64,000 nt of DNA, from contig OZ024898.1 in NCBI GenBank assembly GCA_964017195.1, positions 11,121,130-11,185,129 on the forward strand, given 5' to 3'. Origin of the DNA: Siderastrea radians (lineage: Eukaryota; Cnidaria; Anthozoa; Scleractinia; Rhizangiidae). The position numbers and the translations under genes were made by a program. This document shows positions 46,150-57,016 of the stretch, in pieces. Numbering within the stretch: position 1 is the stretch's first letter; every line of letters starts with the position of its first letter. The notes under the pieces were generated by a model. The model saw only the letters and a program-made list of their open reading frames with translations, searched no databases and was not told where the DNA came from.

Positions 46150-48840
46150 GCTGTGTTTGAGTAATATATGAGTATGCAGATTAAGAACAATTTTATCACT
46201 AGTGATGAAAACATGATGAAACACTAGTGATGAAAACGTGAGGAAACACTAGTGATTTTCAACTGGTGTTTCATTGAGTTTCAAACTCATCCACCTGACC
46301 CGAATGGGGCGCTCTGGTTGGCTTATAACGTCATGAATTATTAATGAGTTTGAGAATTAATTTTGCACAAAGCGTCAGTGATGGTAGAGAAAGACATCAC
46401 ACTAAATTTGGAATTGCATAAAAGAAAAAGAATTTTTTTTACGACGAGTCCTTGATATATGGTTACAACAGATACTTTGTCGGATTAGTGTGAACACATG
46501 TTATCGTAGGAGTATACACATGCTAACAAAAACATTGTCATTTAGACAGCTACCTTGCCTGTTTAAAATCAAGATTTATTTTTGCCTTATTGTTACTAAT
46601 TTTCGAGAAAACTTGATTTGGCGAAAAATGGAGAGGCGAATTTCGCAAAATTTCAGAAAAATCGTGTCAAAAAGCAAAATTTCGCAAAAACTATCCTAAT
46701 GCTGATCCGCATAAACAAAAACGTAGTCTCAGAATCGAGCTACTGATTCTAATTTTACAAATCCATATTTTGCAGTTTGCGACAAAGCACGCGCAAGCAC
46801 GTTATACTACACAATGTTTTTGCGTTTTTCTTTATTTTCTCCTAAGGTTTCATTCAATCAATATTATAAGGTTTGTTTTGCGAGCTTTCACGAATCCGTG
46901 TCAGAATTTTTTTTAGTCAAACACGCTTAATTATAGTCTCAGAGAACTGGTAGAGTAGTTTTAAACGAAAATCAAACAGTATTTTTGAGTTTCCTCTGAT
47001 TAGAATATGTTTTTTAACTTTCCAAAGTATCCTAAAAATTGGTGACAGTGTCCTTTCAAGGACGTTTGCGTGAAAAACGTTACAAAACAGTTTCCCTCAT
47101 GCTTTTGCTACAGTCAGTTAATGAGTTACCTTTTTCAGAAATGCAAAAAATCAGGAGGGAAGGGAAGAGGTGGGGGGGGGGGAGGGGGAGGGGGCATCGA
47201 CTTCGTTTTTGAAATAAAGTTCGTGGAAAACTGCCCCAATTTTGACAAATCGGTCCTTCGAACTTGACTTAGCCTCAGTGGTTGTTCGTTGAAAAATGAC
47301 CCAGTTTTTGGTCAAATTTTACGTAAGTGGGTTTGTTAAGTAAATAATTTGAGCCAGTGTCATCCTTTCAGTCAAACTCAACCTTTAAAATGGGATTTTG
47401 CTACCACTGTGCAGCTGAAATAATGATAGCGAAATTCGATAATGTGTGGGCAGAAAAGTTGAAAAAAAAATCAGTCTTCCACAACACAGATTTTCTTCAA
47501 TTAAAACGTAGATAATCGATAAACTGATCTTTCAAAAGAAAATCTGCGGTCACCGAACATTAAAGAGAGTTACCCATGCAAATAGATATCAAAATGCCCA
47601 CCAGCGTTACACATCTAGCTCTACATTTCTTAAACAGCGCGCGCCGGCATGACGTGACATCATGGTGACGTGAATTGCGTTCGCAGTGCAGATGCGCAAA
47701 AAGAATTAGCGCAACCATCCTTAAAGGTGCTATGTCACAAGTTTTAAGCATTAAATTAAAAGCCAAAATACACTTTTATATTGATGGAAACCCGAAATAG
47801 TGGGCAAGTTTTGGTCGAAACTACTCTCCTTGTGTTTTGAAACTGTAATTAAGTGCCTTAGTCACGGATGTCCAGGAAAGAAATCAATCACAACTTGTGT
47901 CTAGCAGAAACCATCATAAACTGATTATGTTTTGTTCTCTATTTAAGAATTAATTTGATTTCCTCCCCTTTAAGTTCTCTGACCATTTTTTTATAAGAAA
48001 ATGTTCTTCGTATTGTGTGAACCAGAATTATGATCCCAACACATTAAGATACCCATCACAGAGCCCCATCAGGAAGTCAAACGAAATTTTTTTATGCAGA
48101 TGAAAAAACTTTAATTTTTTAGGTTACGTTCTGGTACGTAGGACTTTTTTCAGTTCAGATTTAGCCTAATGAGGGTTTTTTGGCACCTCCCCGTTAATGC
48201 TTTTATTGGTGAATCTCGTCTACAGTTAAACTTTTTTAAAATCGTCACTTGCTTTTTAGAGGAAACCCTAGTAAGGTAGAGAGCGAAAAACCTTGATAAA
48301 GCTTGCAAGTAGACGCCTTTGTTCGTAACTGGTGCAAAACAGGATCTAGGAGAAAGCTGAATGATGCCAATCTCTCCTCAAAGAAATCAGAAATAGTTCA
48401 ACCCCTCAAGAACTATGTGTGAGGTAAGAGAAGGGGTTATTTCCAGTCAGCTGTCTGTGATTTGGGGTGTTGTATTACAACTTGCACCCCCTCTTTTTTT
48501 TGGCTGGCCTGTTCTTTCGATATAGCCCCAAATAATGTTTTAATCAAATGGGTATTCAACACTTGTGATTATGTTGTTATTGGGAGGGATGAAGGGGTAG
48601 TTTGAATGGCACAAAATAATGTTTGCCAAGTAAAAATAAACACAAGCATTGGCTTAGTCAATGCTCAGAAACCAAACTTTACCTGTATTGCCTATCAGCT
48701 TTGGTGTAGCCCTTTCAAAATCTGTCACTTGTTATTGAAAACTTAATGATTTTGTCAACAAAGGGCCAAGTGGCTGTACTCGAAAGGCCTTGCAACTGCT
48801 TGTTATCAGCACCAACAATTTTTGCAATTATATACCACTT
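46150..48840. other. Intergenic repeats, no gene supported
   Basis: Contains a short tandem of aacactagtgatgaaaac (46198-46260). A stretch at 46840-46920 resembles one at 34880-34980 (gaggtttca.tcaatca). A G-rich run lies at 47170-47192. No coding region recognised. Confidence 0.5.
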
Positions 48841-48854
48841 ATTAACCGAGAGTG

Positions 48855-48958
48855 AGGTCATTACAGGAAAATCTCAGACCGAGGCCTTGATGTATTCACC
48901 GAGCGACAGCGAGGTCAATACATCAAGGCCGAGGTCTGAGATTTCCCTGTAATGACCG
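48855..48958. repeat. Hairpin, ~42-bp arms, 20-nt loop
   Basis: The left arm ggtcattacaggaaaatctc ... cttgatgtatt is mirrored by aatacatcaagg ... gtaatgacc with about two mismatches. The GAGGTC-rich style matches the hairpin at 56573-56736. Confidence 0.9.
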
Positions 48959-48989
48959 AATGGACGAGACTGATAAGTTATTTATTATA

Positions 48990-50393
48990 TGGCCTTTTAA
49001 GCGCTGTTCAGAAAAAGAATATCATAAAAAACACCAGAATCAATTTTCAACATTCGCTTACGCGCGCAAGAGGTCATTCAAGGTCGTGTTCACTAAACCG
49101 AAACGAACCACAAGAAACAGTTTCTTTGACAATGACACAATTTTTGTCCTTATCACGTCAAGATCAAGGGCAAATTCAACCACTTTAATTTCACAAAACA
49201 CACTGACCTGTGTTTACAAGTGTTTGACCCTTAAAAAGTTTAAAAGCTAAGGCAAAGATGGGCCTAGTTTGTGATTGAATTTTGAACACGTGCGGAGAAC
49301 TTGCAGTGTTTTCAGTGACATTTGCGATGAATGTTAATCTTCGTCGTCGCTCTCGATAACATAACGTCGCTTTTTCCCTTATTGGATCAACTTCATTGGG
49401 CCCTTGAAGATCTGAAACTGGCATCCAGAGATAGTGCTGATATTCGCTCCAGGAAAAACACCATTTGAAGCTGCTGGAACGCTTGCATTATTCACAGCTG
49501 ACTGTGTGATTGCTGACATGGCATTAACTTGACATTAACTGGCCACTATTACTGGCTGGAGGAGCGGTTATCTGCGGGGCATTTTGGGACTGATTTGAAC
49601 CACTCAAGATATACGACATCTGTCGCTGATAGTGCTCATTTGCTGACTTGTATGGTTGGAGGCTTTGAAGATTTTTGTGACCGCTTAGTTGAGCCACAAA
49701 AGTCTCTATAGTGTTCGCATCGAACAATCGGCCAATGTTAGTCTTCCTGACATTGTGGTTATTGACGTTTGATCTTTGTCTTTCTAGACTGGCTTCATCT
49801 GCGGCTGTTTTCAAGAATATACCTATTTCATTCTGCCAAGGGGCGCCTTCATGTACCACACTTGAGGATTTACTCGGCGGTCGCCGTGTCGTACAGCAAA
49901 ATCTGAACATAATTTGTCTTGTTTATCTCGCCAAGGAAACGGTAAAAACATTTCATATCACTTGACGTTTGTTTCACAGTGTTTTCACTTTTCTGTTCTT
50001 GAACAAACTTTTGTAATTCCTCTTGACTGTTACTGAAATTTTCGTCTCCCTGAGTGGTAACCTTGGTTATGTTGTTTTGCTCAGTTTCGGCCTGTTCTTC
50101 CTCCTCTGGATAATAAACTCGCTCTCGCTGTGGCTCTATTCGTCGCTCATACTAAAGAAGTATCGGTATGCTAGTATTCTTCTTTCAGTTATTGAAAAGA
50201 TATAAGTTATATTTTGTCGGAATTTTTTGATGTTTTCGCCCGCGCTCGTAGCTTTTACTCACAACTCAAAAGAGCCGTCGTGCCGAGAAAAATTTTCCCA
50301 TAATGCCCGGTCATTACAAGAAAATCTTGCCCGCTCAGCAGCCAGTCAGAGCGCGAGTACTATTGTAGCCATATAATAAAACATTTTAACCAT
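48990..50393 (-). mobile_element. Possible Crypton-type or TIR element carrying the recombinase C-terminus
   Basis: tttattatatggc at about 48983-48995 and gccatataataaa at 50369-50382 form weak inverted ends around the recombinase fragment. A second GGTCATTACA motif occurs at the right (50309). Boundaries are tentative. Confidence 0.35.
49379..49910 (-). pseudogene. C-terminal catalytic part of a DUF3504/Crypton-like tyrosine recombinase
   Basis: Reads NEIGIFLKTAADEASLE, then NHNVRKTNIGRLFDA (catalytic Arg in VRKT), then VAQLSGHKNLQSLQPYK (catalytic His in GHK and the nucleophilic Tyr), then HYQRQMSYILS. This frame stops at 49524. A shift near 49530 joins ASNGVFPGANISTISGCQF and the stop TAA at 49379, the usual C-terminal tail of the family. 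The N-terminal half is missing upstream. The catalytic residues visible here are retained, but the frame is broken. Confidence 0.8.
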
Positions 50394-50702
50394 ATCAGTG
50401 ACTTATGATCCAAAAAAATTACCTAAGCAGCCATTGTCACTATTATTATCTCATCATTTTCACTGAATATCAACAAGTTTCAAGAGGCAACTGCTTTAAA
50501 TCACTTTATTAACATTTCATGTTAGTTTGGCCTTTAATTTGTTGACATTCACCTTTACAGACTTCAAATGATTCAGTTGTTCATTATATACTTATACTGA
50601 CATTTAATTTCCTAAAATCATAAGCAGAATATTCATTCATGAGAGATCATCTGCATTGCACTGAATACAACAATTCAGATGTTAATCATGAAATTATTAT
50701 TA

Positions 50703-51571
50703 TAGCGGAGCCAGCGCGCTAGCGCGTCAGCGGAGCTCCATTGCTAAGGAAATTTGGTAATCTATCAAGCCCAAAAATTTTGGTAGTGACGTAGTAGTCA
50801 CGTGACCGTCCGTCCGTACATCCGTCCATCCGTACATCCGTCCGTCCGCACCACAGGCCTACCAATACACTTCCTACACTGGATATAAGCCTGTGCTGAA
50901 TCCCGTGTGTTTTCGGCGCGAAATCGCATGTTGACCCGCGTTGTAGCAAAACAAGCAAACACAACAAAAGTCAAAAACAAATTTGTTAATGGAAAAAAAA
51001 GTTCAAAAGAACGCTCAGTTGTCTTTTTAGTGGAAGGGGAAAAGTTCAATCTAGGCGAAAGAAATTCGGCGATAAAGTTCAGGCAAAAAGTTCAAATTTG
51101 CCTCGTCGGTTCTGTTCAAACTCGGTCGGCACACCGCTTGAGTTCGCAGCTTTTCGCAGCGGTTTCGACGCCAAATATAGCAGAGTTAGTGCTTTTTGGT
51201 TTTTTCTGTCCACGACCATGGTTTTTACGGCGTTTCGAACACATCTTGCCAGGAAAAACACCAGCATTTTCATGCTGATAGGCAGCTTGTCACGAAGAAA
51301 GAAATGAGTATTAAAATTAAGTGCTGAAACAATGTCAATCGCCCATGGCCTAGTGGACTAGTTTCCGGCATCTCACACCGACGAGCCGGGTTCGACCCTC
51401 AGCGGGAACACCAATTTTTTTCTTTTTTTTCTTTGTTTTTTTTTTAATAAAGCGACTTGGATGAGAGTATTTTCACAAATTAATAACTGCCAGCAAAAAC
51501 AAAACAAAAGCAAAAAACAGACAAAACAAAAAGGAGGGCTCCGCTTTTAGGCTTGGCTAAATCTATATATT
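50703..51571 (+). repeat. 'SNGAPL' repeat, tandem copy A
   Basis: Starts agcggagccagcgcgctagc and ends gcttggctaaatctatatat, the same ends as copy B and the reversed copy at 9983. The - strand has open frames with NFLSNGAPLTR near the left and MKMLVFFLARCVRNAVKT (51273) on the right. It also includes a short (CCGT)n-like stretch (cgtccgtccgtacatccgtc). Confidence 0.85.
51343..51412 (+). pseudogene. tRNA-Glu(CTC)-like pseudogene within repeat copy A
   Basis: tcgcccatggcctagtggac holds an A-box, catctcaca sits in the anticodon-loop position (CTC), and gggttcgaccctc is a B-box, followed by a T-rich tract. The T-stem and acceptor stem do not pair properly, so it is not a functional tRNA. Copy B has a more decayed version at about 52194-52262. 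Confidence 0.6.
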
Positions 51572-51572
51572 A

Positions 51573-52420
51573 ATAGCGGAGCCAGCGTGCCAGCGCGTCA
51601 GCGGAGCTCCATTGCTAAAGAAATTTGGTAACCTATCAAGCCAAGAAATTTTGGTAGTGATGTAATAGTCACGTGACCGTCCGTCCGTACGTCCGTCCGT
51701 CCGCACCACAGGGTCACCAATACACTTCATACACTGGATATAATCCTGTGCTGAATCCCGTGTGTTTTGTCTCGAAATCGCATGTTGACCTGCGTTGTAG
51801 CAAAACAAGCAAAGACAACAAAAGTCAAAAACAAATTTGTTAATGGAAAAAAAAAGTTCAAAAGAATACTCAGTTGTCTTTTTGGTGGAAGGGGAAAAGT
51901 TCAATTTAGGAGAAAAAAATAGGCGATAAAGTTCAGGCGAAAAGTTCAAATTTACCTTGTCGGTTCTGTTCGAACTCGGTCGGCACACCGCTTGAGTTCG
52001 CAGCTTTTCGCAGCGGTTTCGACGCCAAATATAGCAGAGCTTGTGCTTTTTGGTTTTTTCTGTCCACATCCATGGTTTTTACGGCGTTCCGAACGCATTT
52101 TGCCAGGAAAAACACCAGCATTTTCATGCTGATAGGCAGCTTGTCACGAAGAAAGAATTAAGTATTAAAATTAACTTAAGAAATGACAATAAACTCTCAT
52201 GGCCTAGTGGACTAATATCTAGCTTCTTACGCCGACGATACGAGTTCGGCTCTCTGCGAGGATATGAATTTTTTACTTTTGTTTTTTCTTTTCTTTTTTT
52301 TTTTTTAATTTAACGACTTGAATGAGAGTATTTTCACAAATTAATAACTGCCAGCAAAAAAAAAAAAAACAGAAACAAAAAGGGGGGGCTCCGCTTTTAG
52401 GCTTGGCTAAATCTATATAT
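51573..52420 (+). repeat. 'SNGAPL' repeat, tandem copy B
   Basis: A head-to-tail neighbour of copy A with roughly 90% identity by eye. It shares the - strand MKMLVFFLAKCVRNAVKT frame (52127-51933) and NFFSNGAPLTR. It ends in a TATTATTATT run, the likely insertion target. Confidence 0.85.
52194..52262 (+). pseudogene. tRNA-like relic within repeat copy B
   Basis: ctcatggcctagtggactaa keeps the A-box; the B-box is degraded (gagttcggctctc). A poly-T tract follows, as in copy A. Confidence 0.5.
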
Positions 52421-52466
52421 TATTATTATTATTCAAAGCTCACTATATAAATTTTATTCTTTCCAG

Positions 52467-52651
52467 GACATACCTCAGTGAAGATGTGTGAGCAAATTAT
52501 GGCTAGTATTGACCTGTTTAAAGCTGTCAGGCAACTCACTCACTGGCTGCATATTCCTCCAAAAAAGGAACTTTTGATGAGCACACCACACAAAGACATC
52601 ATGTTCCAGATTCACTTCCAGACCAGCTTAAAGGGATGTGGCTTTGCTTGA
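52467..52651 (+). CDS. Possible isolated exon, unknown protein
   Basis: A strong acceptor (attttattctttccag) is followed by an open frame, HTSVKMCEQIMASIDLFKAV ... TSLKGCGFA, then TGA. I do not recognise it. No partner exon was found on either side, so it may be a decayed gene piece or chance. Confidence 0.2.
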
Positions 52652-53678
52652 AAAATGATTTTTTTTAAGGGAGTGGAATCAGTCAGATGGCCCTTCTGAT
52701 GGGTATACTCTTGAAGGCATAGTAAACCACGTGGTTAAGTCCAAAAGTGAATGAGAAAGGAACCAGTAAGGTGGCAGAGAAATTCAAAGATAAACTGTAC
52801 GAATCCTTTCCTGGCGTATATTTTGAAATCTTGACAAATTAAGTCAAAGCAAGGATCCTCTCCTGAGTCAAAGTGTGTCATTGAGCAAGAGGGAGGGAAC
52901 CTGGTGAGGGCTTTAAGTCATGGACGATTTTATAATGGCATTGTGTTCCCAGCTTTAGGGCTCCAACAGACTATAACATCACTACTCATCAGAAAGGACT
53001 TGCTCTTATTGAATCATCAACTTTAAGTCAACAGTCTCCATAGTTTTGTAATATGCCGAGGTTTTTTAACTCAGTGAAATAACTCTGTACCTTCTCCAGG
53101 AGATTAGTAACCATCCGTATCTGTGACATGTATCCCTAAGTATATTTTGATTCTCAGCAACAATTTATGGTTAGAATACGTCTGACTGTAGTGAAAAGCT
53201 ATTTATGACAATAAAGCCACAACCCATACCCTCATTGTAAGGTTGTTATTAGTGTGGCTTGCAATGATTTCTAGCATTTTTAGGACTTCCCCATTATCAC
53301 ATCAATGCAATAACACTTTTTCATTTGACTCTACAATAATCAAATGGTATCAAACATATGTCCAATAATTAGTTTTAGTAAATAGTATTGAAGGAAAAGT
53401 GAAGTTGAGAAATGAATTACTCCCTTCATAGGATATTCTGTATTTGAAGGTACAGGGACTAAAGAGGTTACTGTAAACTGACCTGAATAAGGAAATTAAA
53501 GAGATTCAATGACCAGTCATAGGCAAAGTGTGCAAATTTCGGTATTTAAAAACAAAATCAGGGGAGTACTCAATCTAAAATTACCGGTATTTAATGTAAA
53601 ACAAAATGAAAAGGCGTAATCTGCTTTATTTGCTTGTTTGTTTTTCAAATAAGCTAAACTTTGTATTGTCAGTATTGG
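52652..53678. other. Intergenic, nothing recognised
   Basis: Non-coding AT-rich DNA with no repeat structure that I could define. Confidence 0.5.
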
Positions 53679-53834
53679 ATCAGGCCCCAGTTGTTCAAAA
53701 GTTGGATAGCGCTATCCACCGGATAAATCACTATCCAGTGGATAAGTGTTAGGGAAACCAATTGCGTTATCCACTGGATAGGGATTTATCCGGTGGATAG
53801 CGCTATCCAACTTTTGAACAACTGGGGTCTGATC
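53679..53834. repeat. Hairpin MITE 'CCCAGTTGTTCAAAAGTTGGATAGCG'
   Basis: Arms of about 60 bp (gatcaggccccagttgttca ... ccaccggataaat) mirror each other around a short loop (gtgttagggaaaccaattgc). Internal ATCCA(C/G)(C/T)GGAT motifs repeat within the arms. Confidence 0.92.
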
Positions 53835-54288
53835 TCTAAGACAGATTTAAGACATTTAAATTAAGGGCAATAAGTAACATTAAATAAACTGCAATCGTAC
53901 AAAGAATTACTACAGCTCATGTTAATACCGTAAACATTAAGCTTGTTTACCAAAGACTTAAGTCTATAAGCTTATATATTGCGAGCAGTCGTCCTATTTT
54001 CCTCACATCCTGCGCGCGAGTGGAAATGAATAAATTATGCTCGCCTCACTCGCCAACTTCTCGCTATAATTAGGAGAAGAAAGACACAGCTCGCAGTCAA
54101 ATAAGCTTACTGCATCTTAATATTATCATCAAAGAAAGATATTTCCAAACATGTCCCAGCGTAATTAATTTTCAAGATAAAATGTCAAGTTCGTTCATTT
54201 CGCACTTCTGCATAATAGAAAAAATACGCATTGATAAAGATTAAGTTTATTTGTTCTAGTCTCTTTTGAGACAGAATTGACAGGTTAT

Positions 54289-54465
54289 GTAGCCTGCGTA
54301 GCAAGCGTTTCCACAGGGCTTTCGCAGGTTTCTTGCTTTTTGAACATACAACGCGCGAACATTGGGGCGCGAAAATTGGGGCGCGCGAAAATTGGGGCGA
54401 GCGCAAGCGAAAAATGCCTCGAACATGCGAAAAAAACCTACGGAAACGCTTGCTACGGAGGCTAC
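54289..54465. repeat. MITE with GTAGCCTGCGTAGCAAGCG ends
   Basis: Left gtagcctgcgtagcaagcg and right cgcttgctacggaggctac are inverses with one mismatch. The interior has three tandem gcgcgaaaattggggc units. Confidence 0.9.
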
Positions 54466-55182
54466 AGGTTTATATGCAGATTCCAGTCTGATAGAAGTTT
54501 TCTAAATAAATCGTTTCCGTGCCTTCGTTGTTCTTTGCTACACGACACTCGTGAATATTAATGCTGAATCCTGAAATGATGATCAGATTTAGCCCATCAG
54601 GACAAAATAAAAGCCTTTTCGAAACACAGTCGTCCTGCGGGCAGCAAACGTTGACCGATTTCCAAGCATTTAGGAACGTTTTCGTGAGGAATTCGTCAAC
54701 ATCATGCAACCGAAGAACTTCGCCCCCATACCCGCCATTTTACCGACAGAAGCAAAAATACGCACACCACCCCAGTTATAGACATTAAAAAAATGCCTCC
54801 CCCAGATGGCGGCCATATTGGTCGTGGCTTCTGGCAGAGGCTCCCCTCGCCACTTACCACCTACTTTTACGCCTGCACTCACTATTTCAGCGGATTCTCT
54901 CCGTAAGAAAAACCCCTTGAGCCTCTGCGGAGGAGAGAGGCATAATTACCTTTCTCCGAAAATTCCGTCCGAAATACCAAATGTTCTTTGAAACATGCGA
55001 TGGGAAAAACTCGAAATTTTACAAAGAATGTATGGACTCATTAACGCTGTTGGCTGATATTGCCTTAAGTATTACATACAAAGAGCTAAAAACTGCACAG
55101 GTTACTAATTTCAGTTATTGAAGACAATTTTTTATAGCCTGAAGCAATGAAGCAAAATGTAAACAATGACGTCAACAAAGAT
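54466..55182. other. Intergenic, no gene supported
   Basis: Short frames on both strands at 54470-54991 have no family features. Nothing else recognised. Confidence 0.45.
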
Positions 55183-55189
55183 TCGCCTA

Positions 55190-55400
55190 TAGTGGATGTG
55201 CGCTTAGCTACCAAGCTAGTTTACAGGCACTCCACTCAAGTAATCAAAAACAAATAATAGAAATTCAACATAACGGGTTAAAAATCCCAACTGACAAACC
55301 AGCAAGCTATCTACAAGACTGGCTTAGGAGTTGAACTCGGGTCCACCCTCAAACAACTCCAGTTAGTGCTCAGACTTGAACCTCAAGCACTTGTTACTTC
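55190..55400 (-). repeat. SINE family 3 copy
   Basis: On the - strand, ggacccgagttcaactcc is B-box-like. The tail is gggatttttaacccgtta, attatttgtttttgatta, then tgcctgtaaactagcttgg. It is longer than the tail fragment at 45383. Confidence 0.7.
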
Positions 55401-55703
55401 CACAAGAACAAATTAACGCTACACGTACACGTATTAAACTAACAGTGTACCTTAATTCCTCAGCGAGATTTTTGTTCTTGTAGTGGACATCCTTGAAAAT
55501 AATTTTAGCTTGTTCACAATTCCGCTCTTGCTGTAGCTCGCGCTAAAAACAACTTTGTTAGGTGCGACGAAAATTTGCTCTCAGCATCCACAAAATTCTC
55601 CATAAAGCCACTGAAGCAAAAAACTTGCAGTGTTTGATGGAAGATAATTTCCAGTGTCTTTTTTTTTTAAAGTTCGTGTGTTCCTTTGTTCACATTACAG
55701 ACT

Positions 55704-56232
55704 AAGGGGCCGATTACATGAGCCGGGCTGGCTCGGCCGGAAGGGCTGGCTCTGTCTGCCGAGATGACTGTTCAGCCCGGTATTACATGAGGCGGGCCAG
55801 CCCACCTGCGGCTAAATTTAGAAGCTCTCGCGTGAAAAGATGGCTGCATCAAAGAGCATGAATCAAGTGCTTTTACTTTCGCTAATCCATTATTTTGGTG
55901 TATTATTTTCAGTTTTACGTAGCTTTATGATCTGATAAACCATTATGTGTTATATAGAAAGAGAAATATCGATCTTCTGGTGAGCCAATTTGCTTTGAAC
56001 CGAAATTAGTGACAAAAAAGTGTTGGCTCGGCTAGCCGGGCTGGCCCGGCAATCGCGATTACATGGTAAATTTTCAGCCCGGTTAGCCGGGATCCCGGCA
56101 TCGCGATACCGGGATCCCAGCTAGCCGGGCTGAGATTTTTCCATGTAATCGCAAAGTTGATTTTTAGTGTGTTTCACAGCCGTGCCGAGATCCCGGCAAA
56201 CCGAGCCAGCCTGCCTCATGTAATCGCCCCCT
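55704..56232. mobile_element. Non-autonomous TIR element (~530 bp, AGGGGCCGATTACATGAG)
   Basis: The left 32 bp (aggggccgattacatgag ... ggctggctcgg) are mirrored at 56201-56232 (ccgagccagcctg ... gtaatcgccccct). It has a second internal palindrome around ggatcccggcatcgcgatac. Flanks CTA|A and TAA suggest a short TTA/TAA-type target. Confidence 0.85.
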
Positions 56233-56572
56233 AACACGCTGCCGCAATTTCCAGTTTGAGAAGCACGTTTGTGAGATTTTATCCCGGCCTTGAATTCTTC
56301 TTTTTCCCGAGTTGTCTCCGCCCATAACGAAGAAGTATTTTCAAATAAAACTATCTTGTGTTGTAGAGGACGACGAAAAACTGACACATATAATAGAAGC
56401 AGAGCAGTTTTCATTCAAGAGCCACGCAAGTTTTTGCCGATCGACAGCAATGATCATCAAACTGATTCGAAAGCCAGTTAAAATCGCTGGCGTCTTTCCT
56501 CGGCATTGCGCCGCAAATTGACTTGAATGAACTACCCGGCGGAAGTGTTGTTTCGTACGAAAAATGATGCCA

Positions 56573-56736
56573 TATAATAAACTACTTACTAACTTCACTT
56601 GCTCGGGACCGTACTGAGAAATATTGGCCCTCGGTCGTTTTTCTAAGGACCTCGCTACGCTCGGTCCGTACTGCCACGACCTCGGGCCAATATTCCCCAG
56701 TACGGCCCTCGCGTTCAGTTAGTAAGAGGTTATTAT
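56573..56736. repeat. Hairpin MITE (ATAATAAACTACTTACTAAC)
   Basis: Left ataataaactacttactaac and right gttagtaagaggttattat are inverses. Inside, gaaatattggccctcgg is mirrored by cgggccaatattccc. GAGGTC/GACCTC motifs recall the hairpin at 48855. Confidence 0.85.
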
Positions 56737-56944
56737 CCCTTTCTTATTTCTTTCTTAAATCACATCGTATTTCCTAAAAAAAGACTGTAGTCCGCTCTTT
56801 AAAATACTTTTTCTCTTATTAGTTAAACGATAATTTAAGGTCGTTTGAATGTATAAGGGAAGGGGAGAAAAGCGGATGGACACAGAGAAATTTCGAATAA
56901 AGGAATCTGAATAAAAGAAACCAACGTCTCTAACCAGTGGTGAA

Positions 56945-57016
56945 AGCAATGACCGCTGCATGTTGAGTTTCCCACAAGAAAGCAATGACCGCTGCATGTT
57001 AAGTTTCCCACAAGAA
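56945..57016. repeat. Tandem duplication (~48 bp period)
   Basis: gcaatgaccgctgcatgtt followed by agtttcccacaaga occurs twice in a row. Confidence 0.8.
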
